A stretch of DNA of 38,445 nucleotides from Burkholderiaceae bacterium (GTDB lineage Bacteria; Pseudomonadota; Gammaproteobacteria; Burkholderiales; Burkholderiaceae_C), in contig JAIEMS010000043.1 of NCBI GenBank assembly GCA_019751915.1, positions 1 to 38,445 of the forward strand. Reading direction: 5' to 3'. Position 1 is the first letter of the stretch. Each line of letters opens with the position of its first letter. Both the position numbers and the translations under genes were made by a program. This document shows positions 8,476 through 17,237 of the stretch, in pieces. Below the pieces are notes generated by a model. That model made no database searches. It worked only from the letters and a program-made list of their open reading frames with translations, and was not told the DNA's origin.

Positions 8476-9800
8476 TTTAGGGCTGCTGCTGACAGTCCTG
8501 CGGCGGTGCCGCTGCGCACTGCGCCTTCGAGCGTAGCGGGGTAGGGGCCAGCAATGTAGTCGCCGCACGCCCATAGGCCCGGAGAAATTTTGGCATCGGG
8601 GCGTTGCAGGCCCGGGGTGCAGGCAAAAGTGGCCCGTTTTTCGATCACGGTTTGGAGTGCGCGCAGATGGCCCAGGCCCAGCGCTTCCTGCGCTTGTTGC
8701 AGCACTTGCTGTTCGATCTGTGCCCGGTCTCCTTGGCTGGCGCTGGCAACAAAGGCCAGCAGTCCGGCAGGGCCACCGAGTTGGCCTCGGTCAAAAACAA
8801 ACTGTGCTGGCCGTCCGGCGTGGCTGTGCAGGGCCAGCATCGGGCGTTTGAGCAAGCGCCCATCGGCAGGCACCGGGCCTTGGACATAAACGGTAGCGAT
8901 GGATTCAAAAGCCAGTGCCTGCGCGCTGGAGGCCCAATCGCACAGCGGCACTGCCATGGTGTAGGGGGCTGTTTGCGCGCAGCGCGAGACGATGCGGGCC
9001 GCCTCTGTGCTGGGCGTGGCCAGCACCACCGCATCAAAGCGGGTGCCATCGACAATCCAGCGCCCGCTTTGCGGCATCGGCGTGATCAAGCGGGCCCGCA
9101 GGCCGGTGCGCACGATGGAGCCTTGGTCGCGCAGCCAGCGGGCAGCGGCTTCTGGAAACAACTCGCCCAAGTTCACCCGTGGCAACAGCAAATTGGAGCC
9201 ACCGCGTCCGCTGAAAAGACTGTCTTTGAGCACCCGTAGAAACACTTGGCCGCTGGCGGCATGGGCCGGGGTGTTGAGTGCTGCCACGCACAGCGGCTCA
9301 ATGAACTCTGTCATTAAGCGGGGTGGCAGTTTGGCGCACAGATCGGCCACCGACGACTCGGATGAACACTTAAAGCGTCCAATGCGCCAACGTGCTGCCA
9401 GCCGCAGTAGTGCAAACCGTTCGCGCCAATCCCAGTTGCGAGCGCTGGCAATGCCCAGCAGTGCATCCCAAGGCGGGGGTAAATTGGGCCATTGCAGGCC
9501 GCTGTCATCGGGAAAGCGCAGCGCCAGTGGTAGCCGCAGCAGAGCTGCCTCGACATCGACCCCAACGTGTCGCATCAGCCGCAGCGACTCGGTGTAAGCA
9601 CCGATCAGAATATGTTGGCCGTTGTCCAGCACCAATGGCGGGGTTTCGGTGTCAGACGTGTCAGAAGCTACCAGCGCTCTGGCCCGCCCACCAACGGTGC
9701 GGGCCGCTTCAAAAACAGTAGCATGGTGGCCGGTATCGACCACCGCAATGGCCGCAGCCATGCCAGCCCAGCCAGCACCAATGACAGCGACTTTTTTCAC
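8469..9800 (-). CDS. hpnE: Hydroxysqualene dehydroxylase
   Basis: A 443-residue FAD-dependent oxidoreductase of the HpnE type, which reduces hydroxysqualene to squalene in hopanoid synthesis. The N-terminal dinucleotide-binding motif is VAVIGAGWAGMAAAI followed by VFEAARTVGGRAR, and a C-terminal FAD-contact motif is seen in GLWACGDYIAGPYPATLEGAVRSG. LVLDNGQHILIGAY is a family hallmark separating it from phytoene desaturases. The GTG at 9800 overlaps the hpnD stop as GTGA; the open frame continues 12 codons further into hpnD from a TTG, but the GTG fits the family N-terminus. A carotenoid role is the main alternative and is less likely given HpnD next door. Confidence 0.88.
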   Translation of the reverse strand: MKKVAVIGAGWAGMAAAIAVVDTGHHATVFEAARTVGGRARALVASDTSDTETPPLVLDNGQHILIGAYTESLRLMRHVGVDVEAALLRLPLALRFPDDSGLQWPNLPPPWDALLGIASARNWDWRERFALLRLAARWRIGRFKCSSESSVADLCAKLPPRLMTEFIEPLCVAALNTPAHAASGQVFLRVLKDSLFSGRGGSNLLLPRVNLGELFPEAAARWLRDQGSIVRTGLRARLITPMPQSGRWIVDGTRFDAVVLATPSTEAARIVSRCAQTAPYTMAVPLCDWASSAQALAFESIATVYVQGPVPADGRLLKRPMLALHSHAGRPAQFVFDRGQLGGPAGLLAFVASASQGDRAQIEQQVLQQAQEALGLGHLRALQTVIEKRATFACTPGLQRPDAKISPGLWACGDYIAGPYPATLEGAVRSGTAAGLSAAALKQ

Positions 9801-10636
9801 ATCCGCCCCAAAGCCTGCATTTTCCACGCCAGCCAAAATTTGCGCATCGGAGTCAGGCTGATGCGCTGGTGCAGCACCTGAAACTGCTCGTGTTCGATTT
9901 CGCGCAGCAGTGTGCGGTAGATGTTGGCCATCATGAGACCGGGTTTTTGCGCGCGTCGGTCAACGCTAGGCAGCAGTGCAAGTGCTTGGTCGTAAAGACC
10001 ATGTGCGCGTGCCGCTTGGAACTGCATCAGCGCTGTGAAGCGTTCGGAATATTGGCGTTTCAATACTTCGTGGGCTTTGACATCAAACTTTTGCAACTCA
10101 TTGACCGGCAGGTAAATTCGTCCGCGCAGTGCGTCTTCGCCGACATCGCGCAGAATGTTGGTCAATTGCAGCGCTTGCCCTAGGCTGTGGGCGTAAGCGG
10201 TGGTGGCGGGGTCGGTTTGCCCAAAAATACGCGCTGCCACTTCGCCCACAATGCCCGCCACCAAGTGGCAATAACGCTGCAAGCCGGGGTAATCAAGGTA
10301 GCGGGTTTGCTCTAAGTCCATCTGGCAACCCTCAATGATGGCCAGCAGATGGCGCTGTTCAATCTGGTAAGTGCCAGTGTGCGGCATCAGTGCCTTCATG
10401 ACTGGGTGCGTGGGTTGCCCTTTAAACGCTTGGGCTACTTCGCCCTGCCACCAGGCCAATTTGGTATGGGCGACGCTGGTGTCAGAAATTTCATCGACCA
10501 CATCATCGACTTCACGGCAAAACGCATAAAAAGCGGTAATCGCTGCGCGCCGAGGTTTTGGCAAAAATAAAAAGGCGTAATAAAAGCTACTGCCCGATGC
10601 GGCTGCTTTTTGCTGGACGTACTGTTCCGGATTCAT
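9797..10636 (-). CDS. hpnD: Presqualene diphosphate synthase
   Basis: A 279-residue trans-isoprenyl diphosphate synthase of the HpnD type, which joins two farnesyl diphosphates to presqualene diphosphate. Two Asp-rich motifs that bind Mg-diphosphate are visible: FCREVDDVVDE at about 42-52 and NILRDVGEDALRGRIYLP at about 160-177. The start MNPEQYVQQKAAASGSSFYY and the end QRISLTPMRKFWLAWK match HpnD better than HpnC or phytoene synthase. The ATG at 10636 has GGGAG ten bases upstream. In relatives hpnC usually precedes hpnD; here the next gene upstream is a divergent chemoreceptor, so hpnC is absent from this cluster. Confidence 0.9.
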   Translation of the reverse strand: MNPEQYVQQKAAASGSSFYYAFLFLPKPRRAAITAFYAFCREVDDVVDEISDTSVAHTKLAWWQGEVAQAFKGQPTHPVMKALMPHTGTYQIEQRHLLAIIEGCQMDLEQTRYLDYPGLQRYCHLVAGIVGEVAARIFGQTDPATTAYAHSLGQALQLTNILRDVGEDALRGRIYLPVNELQKFDVKAHEVLKRQYSERFTALMQFQAARAHGLYDQALALLPSVDRRAQKPGLMMANIYRTLLREIEHEQFQVLHQRISLTPMRKFWLAWKMQALGRM

Positions 10637-10741
10637 AAGGGCATTCTCCCATGCCCCATGCCAACGTGGGTGCGCCAAGCCAGTAAGCCCACGAAGGGCA
10701 AGCGCTATCATGTTAGGAATTGTTACCTTTAGAAATTGCCC

Positions 10742-12385
10742 ATGTTTAATAATCTACGGATTACCCAGCGCTTCACGATCATTTTGGTAGCCTACTGGAT
10801 TTCTTTCTCTGCGGTGGTGGCCGTGAGTTTGTGGGGTTTGATGTCAGCGCGCGATAGTTTGCGCACGATTCATGATGAAGCTTTGCAGCGTGCCTTGGTG
10901 GTTGATCAATCGGTGGGCTTTATTCAGCAAAACCGCATCCAAGTGCTACTGGCCTTTCAGCACGCGCCCGGCAGTGCTTTGGCAGGCATTCACGACCACC
11001 CGGTGAGCACACACCTTGAGGCCATTGCAGCAAACCGGGACCAAGCCAACGAAATCTTCAAGCGCATGGAGGCTGGCATTACCAACCCTGAGGAGCAAAG
11101 GTTGTTTGATTCGACCAAGGCCAGTCGCCAAGCATGGCGCGACAAGCTCGACCAAACAACCGCTTCGATTCAGGCGGGTGACTTCAGCCCTGAAACCATG
11201 ATGCGCTTCTTGGCTGCAGGTCGCAACGAGGGTGAAGCGACGGTGAAAGCAATCAGCTCTTTCCGTGATTACCAAGTGGCCCGCGCCGACAGTGCCTACA
11301 AAGAAGCCCAGCAGCATTACGAGCGCGGATTGTTCACTTTTGTGCTGACTGCGTTATTTGGTGGTGTTCCAGCAACCATGTTGGCTTTTGCGCTGCTGTC
11401 GCGCATGCGCTCGGGTTTTGGTGCTGCCATCGAGACAGCGTATGCGATTGCCCAGAACGATTTGTCGCGCACCGTGCCCCATACCGGCAGCGATGAAATT
11501 GGCACGTTGTTGGGCCAAATGGAAACTATGCGCGACAACTTGCACCATATCATCGGTCAGGTGCGTACCGGTGCCGATGCCATTGCCGGGGCCGCCTCCG
11601 AGGTGGCGACCGGCACCCGCGATCTGTCCGACCGCACGGAGTCACAGGCGACCTCGCTGGAGCAAACCGCCTCTGCAACCGAGCAGCTCTCCAGCACCGT
11701 TGAGCACAACGCCGACAGCGCCAGCGAAGCCAGCCAACTAGCGACCGTCGCTACCGGCGTAGCCCAGCGCGGTGGGGCGGTGGTGGCGCAGGTGGTGGGC
11801 ACCATGGAGGCTATTAACACCTCGTCACGCAAAATTGTCGACATCATTGGTGTGATTGATGGCATTGCCTTCCAAACCAACATTTTGGCCCTGAACGCTG
11901 CCGTCGAGGCCGCGCGCGCGGGCGAGCAAGGCCGTGGTTTTGCGGTGGTGGCGGCAGAGGTGCGCAGCTTGGCTGGACGCAGTGCAGAGGCGGCCAAAGA
12001 AGTGCGGGCTTTGATTTCGGATTCGGTCGATAAGGTGGGTGTCGGTAGCGCGCAGGTGGCGCAGGCGGGCGAGACGATGCAGGAAATTGTTTCAGGCATT
12101 CAGCGCGTGGCCGACATTGTGGGCGAGATCGCATCGGCCAGCCGCGAGCAGTCTTCGGGTTTGACGCAAATCAACCAAGCGGTGGCCCAACTCGACAGCG
12201 TGACGCAGCAAAATGCGGCGCTGGTGGAAGAGACCTCTGCCGCTTCAAGCGCCTTGCAAGAGCAATCGCGCCATTTGGCCGTGCTGGCAGCGGCATTTAC
12301 GCTCAAGCCCGGTAGCCATGCTGCTTTGGCTGGGGGAGGGCGCTTGTCGCACCCGCAGACACCGCGCATTGCACTGCTGGGGTGA
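10742..12385 (+). CDS. Methyl-accepting chemotaxis protein
   Basis: A 547-residue transmembrane chemoreceptor. TM1 covers about 12-34 and TM2 about 196-219, enclosing a roughly 160-residue helical periplasmic sensor of the four-helix-bundle (4HB/Tar-like) kind. A HAMP domain follows at about 220-272, then a long coiled-coil signalling domain. The hairpin tip that contacts CheA/CheW is conserved: [39 protein letters not shown] (given here as a landmark spanning about 378-416). Gln/Glu-rich methylation regions such as [12 protein letters not shown] are present. The C-terminus lacks a CheR-tethering pentapeptide of the NWETF kind. The ligand is unknown. ATG 10742 is preceded by only a weak ribosome binding site. 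It is divergent from hpnD and is followed by a hairpin. Confidence 0.92.
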   Translation: MFNNLRITQRFTIILVAYWISFSAVVAVSLWGLMSARDSLRTIHDEALQRALVVDQSVGFIQQNRIQVLLAFQHAPGSALAGIHDHPVSTHLEAIAANRDQANEIFKRMEAGITNPEEQRLFDSTKASRQAWRDKLDQTTASIQAGDFSPETMMRFLAAGRNEGEATVKAISSFRDYQVARADSAYKEAQQHYERGLFTFVLTALFGGVPATMLAFALLSRMRSGFGAAIETAYAIAQNDLSRTVPHTGSDEIGTLLGQMETMRDNLHHIIGQVRTGADAIAGAASEVATGTRDLSDRTESQATSLEQTASATEQLSSTVEHNADSASEASQLATVATGVAQRGGAVVAQVVGTMEAINTSSRKIVDIIGVIDGIAFQTNILALNAAVEAARAGEQGRGFAVVAAEVRSLAGRSAEAAKEVRALISDSVDKVGVGSAQVAQAGETMQEIVSGIQRVADIVGEIASASREQSSGLTQINQAVAQLDSVTQQNAALVEETSAASSALQEQSRHLAVLAAAFTLKPGSHAALAGGGRLSHPQTPRIALLG

Positions 12386-12388
12386 TAT

Positions 12389-12416
12389 TTTGGGAGGGGC
12401 GTACCCTCCTCCCAAA
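12389..12416 (+). terminator. Hairpin after the chemoreceptor gene
   Basis: A perfect nine-pair stem, TTTGGGAGG (12389-12397) with CCTCCCAAA (12408-12416), begins four bases after the stop codon. There is no following T run, so it may act as an mRNA 3' stabiliser or a Rho-assisted end. A second, smaller hairpin (CCGCATT with AATGCGG, 12420-12441) follows. Confidence 0.55.
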
Positions 12417-12451
12417 GTTCCGCATTCTCAAGGAAATGCGGAAAAAGGCAT

Positions 12452-12487
12452 AAAAAAAGCACTTGAACGGTGAAATTCAAGTGCTTT
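12452..12487 (-). terminator. Rho-independent terminator of tRNA-Asn
   Basis: Read on the minus strand, a perfect 12-pair stem AAAGCACTTGAA/TTCAAGTGCTTT (12476-12487 with 12456-12467, loop of 8) is followed by a run of seven T. It lies 17 bases past the tRNA-Asn 3' end and is a textbook intrinsic terminator. Confidence 0.88.
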
Positions 12488-12504
12488 AAGCTGCAATTTG
12501 TAGG

Positions 12505-12580
12505 TGGCTCCTCGACCTGGGCTCGAACCAGGGACCTACGGATTAACAGTCCGGCGCTCTACCAACTGAGCTATCGAGGA
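12505..12580 (-). tRNA. tRNA-Asn (GTT)
   Basis: A 76-base cloverleaf including an encoded CCA. Acceptor stem TCCTCGA pairs with TCGAGGA, D-arm AGCTCAGTTGGTAGAGC, anticodon stem-loop CGGACTGTTAATCCG with anticodon GTT, and T-arm CCTGGTTCGAGCCCAGG. It stands alone between the chemoreceptor and PilZ genes and has its own terminator. Confidence 0.97.
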
Positions 12581-12637
12581 ACAAGCCTCAGATTATATAC
12601 ACAAAATTCCCCATTTTTGCCGAATGGACAAAAAGCG

Positions 12638-13021
12638 TTAATTTTTTGCCGTTGCTTGATCGCTGGCACACAATTGGCCCAAGTCGCGTTCGAGCAAAGC
12701 TGCGTCGCCAAGTTGCCACTCAATCAGCCGACGCAAGTGGGTCACACTGTCCAAATCCATATTGCGACAGCGCAGGCCTGTGTGGTTGCCATGACCACGG
12801 GCCACATCGACCGCCATGACAATGTGGTGCGTAGAAGGTGCCAAAGTCAGGGTCAGCGTGCATTGTGTGCCCTGCGCCAGCGCCACACCTGCTGGCAAGT
12901 CCACCAGCGCGCCTTTCAGCGATAAATCTTCAATGTGTACGGTGAAGGTGCCTTCAGCCGTACTCAGAGTGGCGGGTGCATCAAAATTGACGCGGATGAA
13001 GTGTCGACGTTCGTGTGCCAT
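12638..13021 (-). CDS. PilZ-domain protein, probable c-di-GMP binder
   Basis: A 127-residue single PilZ domain. The two c-di-GMP contact motifs are present: an RxxxR-like ERRHFIRV at residues 4-11 and DLSLKGALV at about 32-40 (D/N-x-S-x-x-G). The rest predicts a small beta barrel with a C-terminal helix (LRRLIEWQLGD). Such stand-alone PilZ proteins relay c-di-GMP to motility, polysaccharide export or pili; the partner is not shown here. The ATG at 13021 has GGAGGG eight bases upstream. It is divergent from the dioxygenase gene with a gap of about 100 bases. Confidence 0.87.
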   Translation of the reverse strand: MAHERRHFIRVNFDAPATLSTAEGTFTVHIEDLSLKGALVDLPAGVALAQGTQCTLTLTLAPSTHHIVMAVDVARGHGNHTGLRCRNMDLDSVTHLRRLIEWQLGDAALLERDLGQLCASDQATAKN

Positions 13022-13123
13022 AACGGCCCTCCAAGGTATGGTGGGTGCAGTTTAGCGCTCTGTGGGAACTGTGCGAAACTGCAGAACTTGTTGTTGCGCA
13101 ACCACTGATCTATTTTCTCCCTT

Positions 13124-13900
13124 ATGGTGACCATCACTTTTCCGCCTCCCTCGTGCGCGCCTTCCGGGTTACGCCAACAACTGCGTCAGCAGGGTTTTGC
13201 TGTGCTCGAACCCAACGATGTGGCCATCTGGGCTGGTTGCGGTGTGGCCGACTTGCAGGAATTGCAATCGGATTGGAGTGACTTGCCGCCCGACAATTAC
13301 CTGAAAGATGGTGGTCGCTACCGTCGCCGTCGGCATGCCTCTTTTATCGCTCAGGGCAACGCAGTGCAGCAAGTGGCCCACCGTGCGCATTGGCAGCCGG
13401 TCGAATACAACGCTTTGCATGGGGGCATGCAGCGTTGGTTTGAGCCGGTTGTGCCTGAGAGTTTGGCGCGCCCGGTGTGGCGGCATTTGTTGCATGCACT
13501 GGCGGGGGTGTGCGATGCGGTTTTTGCGCCCGACCAAGCCCCCCAGCCGTGGTTTACGGAAGTGCACCAGTTTCGCATCGACACCGTAGACGGTATTGGT
13601 CGCCCGACCCCCGAAGGTGCGCACCGCGATGGTGTCGATCTGGTGGCGGTGCTGTTGGTGGCCCGAGAGGGCGTGAAAGGTGGTGAAACCAGAGTGTTTG
13701 AGGCTACATCGCCGGGCGGTCAGCGCTTTACGCTGACTGCGCCGTGGTCGTTGCTGTTGTTAGACGATGCACGGATGGTGCACGAGACCACACCCATTCA
13801 ACCAACTGCACCCGGCGGGCACCGCGATACGCTGGTCATCACCTGTCGGCGCAGTGGTTTTCAAGACAGCCCGGCCGTGGCGACTGACCCTGATTTCTGA
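13124..13900 (+). CDS. 2-oxoglutarate/Fe(II) dioxygenase family protein (PF10014 type)
   Basis: A 258-residue protein resembling the 2OG-Fe dioxygenase family that contains L-isoleucine 4-hydroxylase. The metal triad is visible: His167 and Asp169 in EGAHRDGVD, and His220 in ARMVHETTPI; Arg234 in HRDTLVITCRR is placed to bind 2-oxoglutarate. RRRRHASF at about 67-74 and EVHQFRI at about 146-152 are family landmarks. Characterised relatives hydroxylate free amino acids, but the substrate here is not known. The ATG at 13124 is chosen; a GTG follows directly and neither has a clear ribosome binding site. It is followed by a UspA-family gene 21 bases later on the same strand, suggesting joint expression. 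Confidence 0.82.
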   Translation: MVTITFPPPSCAPSGLRQQLRQQGFAVLEPNDVAIWAGCGVADLQELQSDWSDLPPDNYLKDGGRYRRRRHASFIAQGNAVQQVAHRAHWQPVEYNALHGGMQRWFEPVVPESLARPVWRHLLHALAGVCDAVFAPDQAPQPWFTEVHQFRIDTVDGIGRPTPEGAHRDGVDLVAVLLVAREGVKGGETRVFEATSPGGQRFTLTAPWSLLLLDDARMVHETTPIQPTAPGGHRDTLVITCRRSGFQDSPAVATDPDF

Positions 13901-13921
13901 GCAAAACAAAGGAGCAAAAAT

Positions 13922-14359
13922 ATGTTTAAGCACATCCTCGTCCCGGTGGACGGTTCATCGACTTCTATGCTGGCCGTCTCCAAAGCGGCTGAGTTGGCCA
14001 AAGCCTTTGGCAGCGAGGTCACTGCGGTGTATGTGATTGATCCGTATCCGTTTACCGGTGTTGGCGCTGATTTTGCCTACGGGCAAGCCCAGTATTTGAG
14101 TGCCGCTACCGCCGAAGCCAATGCCGCGCTAGAAGCGGTCAAGCAGGCGATGCAAGAAGTGGGCGTGGCCGTGACGCTGGTGGTGGGCGAAGGCCATGCG
14201 GTGCACGATGGCGTGGTGCGCGCTTTAGAAAGTACCGGCGCTGATTTGGTGGTGATGGGGTCGCATGGCCGCCGGGGGCTGGAGCGGCTGATGCTCGGCA
14301 GCGTAGCCCAGCGCGTACTCAGCGCTGTGCATGTGCCGGTGCTGGTAGTGCGCCGGTAA
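13922..14359 (+). CDS. Universal stress protein (UspA family)
   Basis: A 145-residue single-domain Usp protein. It starts MFKHILVPVDGSSTS and carries the ATP-binding signature G-x2-G-x9-G-S in GSHGRRGLERLMLGSVAQRVL (given across about 117-137), ending VPVLVVRR, so it belongs to the ATP-binding branch. Such proteins are dimeric cytoplasmic stress factors. AAGGAG lies seven bases before the ATG. Directly downstream of the dioxygenase gene; a hairpin follows. Confidence 0.93.
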   Translation: MFKHILVPVDGSSTSMLAVSKAAELAKAFGSEVTAVYVIDPYPFTGVGADFAYGQAQYLSAATAEANAALEAVKQAMQEVGVAVTLVVGEGHAVHDGVVRALESTGADLVVMGSHGRRGLERLMLGSVAQRVLSAVHVPVLVVRR

Positions 14360-14388
14360 GCCCAGACTTCAAAGCGTTACGTTGCCAA

Positions 14389-14408
14389 GGCGCACCCGAG
14401 GGTGCGCC
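14389..14408. terminator. Hairpin between convergent uspA-like and thiolase genes
   Basis: A perfect eight-pair stem GGCGCACC-CGAG-GGTGCGCC with a four-base loop, 29 bases past the Usp stop and 11 bases past the thiolase stop on the other strand. There is no T run on either side, so it is a possible bidirectional end rather than a classical terminator. Confidence 0.5.
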
Positions 14409-14419
14409 CGGCAGTGGGC

Positions 14420-15604
14420 TTAGACGCGCTCGAAGATCGCGGCGATGCCTTGGCCGCCGCCAATGCACATCGTCACCAGCGCATAGCGGCCTTGGATGCG
14501 TTGCAACTCGTGCAGCGCCTTGACGGTGATGAGTGTGCCAGTCGCGCCAATCGGGTGGCCCAACGAGATGCCCGAGCCATTGGGGTTGACTTTGGCGGGG
14601 TCGAGTCCGAGGTCGTGCGAAACGGCGCAGGCTTGGGCGGCAAAGGCTTCGTTGGCCTCAATCACGTCCAAGTCGGCGACGGTCAAACCGGCCTTCTTCA
14701 GTGCCAGTTGGGTCGCGGGCACAGGGCCAATGCCCATGTATTTGGGATCGACACCCGCGTGTGCATAAGCCACCAAACGTGCCAGAGGCTGCAAACCACG
14801 GGCTTTGGCGGTGTTGGCTTCCATCAGCACCACGGCGGCGGCGGCATCGTTGATGCCCGACGCGTTGCCTGCGGTAACGGTGCCGTTTTCTTTAATGAAC
14901 ACCGGCTTGAGCTTGGCCATGTCGGCCAGTGTGCAGTTGGGGCGGAAGTGCTCGTCGGTGTCGTAGGCCACTTCGCCCTTGCGGGTTTTGAGCATGACCG
15001 GCACGATTTGGTCTTTGAACAGGCCGCCTTCGATGGCGCGTTGGGCGCGGTTGTGGCTCTCTACGGCCAGCGCATCTTGGACTTCGCGGGTAATGCCCCA
15101 CTTGGCAGCGATGTTTTCAGCCGTCACACCCATGTGGATGGTCTGGAAGGGGTCGTGCAAAGCGCCGACCACCATGTCGATCATTTTGGTGTCGCCCATG
15201 CGTGCACCCCAGCGGGTGTTGAGGCTGGCATAGGGTGCGCGGCTCATGTTTTCAGCACCACCACCAATGGCAATGTCGGCATCGCCCAGCAAAATCGACT
15301 GGCTGGCCGAGACTATGGCTTGCAGGCCCGAACCACACAAACGGTTGACGTTAAAGGCCGGTGTGCCCTCAGCGCAGCCGCCTTGAATGGCCGCAACGCG
15401 CGAGAGGTACATGTCTTTGGGTTCGGTGTTGACGACGTGACCAAACACCACGTGGCCTACATCTTTGCCTTCGACTTGGGCACGTGCCAGCGATTCGCGC
15501 ACGACCAGTGCGGCCAGTTCGGTCGGGGCTACGTCTTTGAGACTGCCTCCAAAAGTGCCGATGGCGGTACGCACTGCGCTGACAACTACGACTTCACGGG
15601 TCAT
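14420..15604 (-). CDS. bktB: Acetyl-CoA C-acyltransferase (BktB-like thiolase)
   Basis: A 393-residue thiolase with the full catalytic set: Cys90 in NRLCGSG, His349 in GISLGHPIGATG and Cys379 in TMCIGGGQG. It condenses or cleaves acyl-CoA units. Over its whole length it resembles BktB of Cupriavidus, which accepts C4 and C5 beta-ketoacyl-CoA and can feed polyhydroxyalkanoate synthesis; PhaA or a degradative thiolase is the alternative. The ATG at 15604 follows AAGGAG at a good distance. No phaB or phaC is adjacent. The upstream SDR gene ends 35 bases away on the same strand, so the two may form an operon. Confidence 0.92.
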   Translation of the reverse strand: MTREVVVVSAVRTAIGTFGGSLKDVAPTELAALVVRESLARAQVEGKDVGHVVFGHVVNTEPKDMYLSRVAAIQGGCAEGTPAFNVNRLCGSGLQAIVSASQSILLGDADIAIGGGAENMSRAPYASLNTRWGARMGDTKMIDMVVGALHDPFQTIHMGVTAENIAAKWGITREVQDALAVESHNRAQRAIEGGLFKDQIVPVMLKTRKGEVAYDTDEHFRPNCTLADMAKLKPVFIKENGTVTAGNASGINDAAAAVVLMEANTAKARGLQPLARLVAYAHAGVDPKYMGIGPVPATQLALKKAGLTVADLDVIEANEAFAAQACAVSHDLGLDPAKVNPNGSGISLGHPIGATGTLITVKALHELQRIQGRYALVTMCIGGGQGIAAIFERV

Positions 15605-15639
15605 GAAAAACTCCTTCAAGGTTCGACGGTTAGAAAAAA

Positions 15640-16404
15640 TCAGGCTTGTCGTACATCGGCGACGGGTTGCTCGCCAAAGTCGGGTTGTGCCAGCCACGCC
15701 AGTACCCGCGCTGCTGCATCTTCAGGGGAGGTGAGCTGATGGGCAGTGTGGAGGGTGGTGAAGTGGGGGGCATCGGGAAAGAGGCTCGGGTCAGCGCTGC
15801 GCAATTGCACTTGCATGGCGGTGTCCACCACACCCGGGGCCAATGCACACACTTTGGCCCCGTGGGGTTTGAGGGCTTCTTCCAGAGCGAGGCAGCGCGT
15901 CCAGTGGTCCATACCGGCTTTGGCAGCACAGTAGGCCGTTTGCGAGGCCATGGCCCGCCGCCCTAGCCCGGATGAAATATTCAGCACTTTGCGTGGCAGC
16001 AGCCAGTGCTCGGTTGCTCCCAAAAAGGCAGCAGTCAGTAGCAAAGGTGCTTCCAAACCGACCCGCAAAGCATGGGCCAAATCGCTAGGCTCGCTGGCCG
16101 ACAAGGGGGCAATAGTGGGGATGACACCTGCGTTGTTGACAAGGGTGGCGCTGGCAAAAGAGGCGGGGCCTTGCTCGGTGAGCCAAGTGTGCAAGCGCTG
16201 GGCGGCTGCTGGGCCGTCTGCCAAGTCTTGTTGCCATTGTTCGAGCAGGCTCCTGGTGGCGCTGGCTTGGTGCGCTAAATCGACGCTGGTCGTGCGGGAA
16301 ATGCACAGCACACGGTGGCCCGGGCGCAGGAGCTGCCCCGCCATAGCCAAGCCCATACCGCGCGATGCGCCGGTCAAGATGAACAAGTGTTGCAGTGAAG
16401 GCAT
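15640..16404 (-). CDS. Short-chain dehydrogenase/reductase
   Basis: A 254-residue classical SDR. The NADP(H)-binding TGASRGMG is at 11-18, NNAG follows in TLVNNAGVIP, and the active-site Ser plus Tyr-x3-Lys are in NISSGLG and TAYCAAKAGMDHW. PGVVDTAMQ is the usual post-catalytic motif. The pattern (ILTGASRGMGLAMA, long segment between the cofactor site and NNAG) is like sepiapterin-reductase-type SDRs such as YueD, but the substrate is unknown. It precedes the thiolase by 35 bases; a role with acyl-CoA is possible but not indicated by any motif. Confidence 0.87.
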   Translation of the reverse strand: MPSLQHLFILTGASRGMGLAMAGQLLRPGHRVLCISRTTSVDLAHQASATRSLLEQWQQDLADGPAAAQRLHTWLTEQGPASFASATLVNNAGVIPTIAPLSASEPSDLAHALRVGLEAPLLLTAAFLGATEHWLLPRKVLNISSGLGRRAMASQTAYCAAKAGMDHWTRCLALEEALKPHGAKVCALAPGVVDTAMQVQLRSADPSLFPDAPHFTTLHTAHQLTSPEDAAARVLAWLAQPDFGEQPVADVRQA

Positions 16405-16495
16405 GCCCCCATCGTACTGCGCCCAAAGGGGTGTCCACTGTCTCGTCGGTGAAATAGGAGCCGAAGACCAAAATCAGGGGCCAGAAATTCCCCGT

Positions 16496-16552
16496 TAAAT
16501 TTTGATAAAAATGATAGCTACAAACCGTTGTCCATCAAGGGCTAGAGGCGTT
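16496..16552. repeat. Dispersed CTAGCGCT-type repeat, copy 4
   Basis: Reads on the minus strand as GCCTCTAGCCCTTGAT, then ACGGTTTGTAGCTATCATTT. It matches the ends of the other copies (GGCCTCTAGC at one end, AGCTATCA at the other) though its inner pairing is weak. It lies between the start of the SDR gene and the end of rluA. Confidence 0.55.
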
Positions 16553-16556
16553 AAAT

Positions 16557-17237
16557 CTAAAAATTTGCCACCAAAATAAACTCTAGCCACTCGCCAGTGC
16601 AGGGGTGGGTAAATCCTAGCTGCTGGGCATGCAGCAGCAGCCGTGGTGCCCGCGCTTGGGTGGCTGCGTCTGCATACAAGGCATCGCCCAAAATGGCGTG
16701 GCCCAGCGCCGCCAAATGCACGCGCAATTGGTGCGTGCGCCCTGTGACGGGGGCTAGCTCCAGTCGGGTGGTTTGTGCGCTGGTGTCAACGTCAAGCACG
16801 CGCCAGCGGGTGTGGCTGGGTTTGCCGTGCTGCGGGTCAATCACGCGCAGCGGACGGCGCTCCCAGTCAGCGGCAATCGGTAAGGTGATGTCGCCCCAGC
16901 CATTGTCTGTGGTCGGTGCTGCCATGCAGCCCTGCACGACCGCTTGGTAGCGTTTTTCGATGGTGCGCTCGGCAAAGGCGTGGCCCAATGCCCGCTGTGC
17001 TGGGGTGGTGCGGGCCATGAGCACCAAACCCGAGGTGCCCATGTCCAGCCGATGGACGATCAACGCACCGGGCCAGCGCTGCTGGGCTCGGGCACTGAGG
17101 CAGTCTTGCTTGTCAGGCCCGCGCCCTGGCACGCACAGCAGTCCGGCTGGTTTAGACAAAACCAGCAGCGCGTCGTCGGCATACAGGCAATCGATGGCCG
17201 CCGCGCCATCGGCCAGCTCAGGGTTCGGGTTCACCAT
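16557..17237 (-). CDS. rluA: RluA-family pseudouridine synthase
   Basis: A 226-residue pseudouridine synthase of the RluA group. The catalytic Asp65 sits in IVHRLDMGTSGLVLMA, and the downstream RTHQLRVHLAALGHAILGDALY motif (about 166-187) is characteristic. Lacking an S4 domain, it is most like RluA, which modifies 23S rRNA U746 and tRNA U32; RluC/RluD are excluded by length, TruC is less likely. The ATG at 17237 lies 20 bases inside the end of the histidine kinase gene, so translation is probably coupled. Joining an RNA-modifying enzyme to a kinase in this way is unusual. Confidence 0.85.
   Translation of the reverse strand: MVNPNPELADGAAAIDCLYADDALLVLSKPAGLLCVPGRGPDKQDCLSARAQQRWPGALIVHRLDMGTSGLVLMARTTPAQRALGHAFAERTIEKRYQAVVQGCMAAPTTDNGWGDITLPIAADWERRPLRVIDPQHGKPSHTRWRVLDVDTSAQTTRLELAPVTGRTHQLRVHLAALGHAILGDALYADAATQARAPRLLLHAQQLGFTHPCTGEWLEFILVANF

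Noticed and set aside
10637-10741. Flagellar sigma-28 promoter ahead of the chemoreceptor
   Set aside because: No acceptable match to TAAAGTTT and GCCGATAA at the right spacing was found by eye.
14402-15739. Long plus-strand open frame over the thiolase gene
   Set aside because: Gly/His/Val-rich mirror sequence of a complete thiolase; no recognisable protein family.
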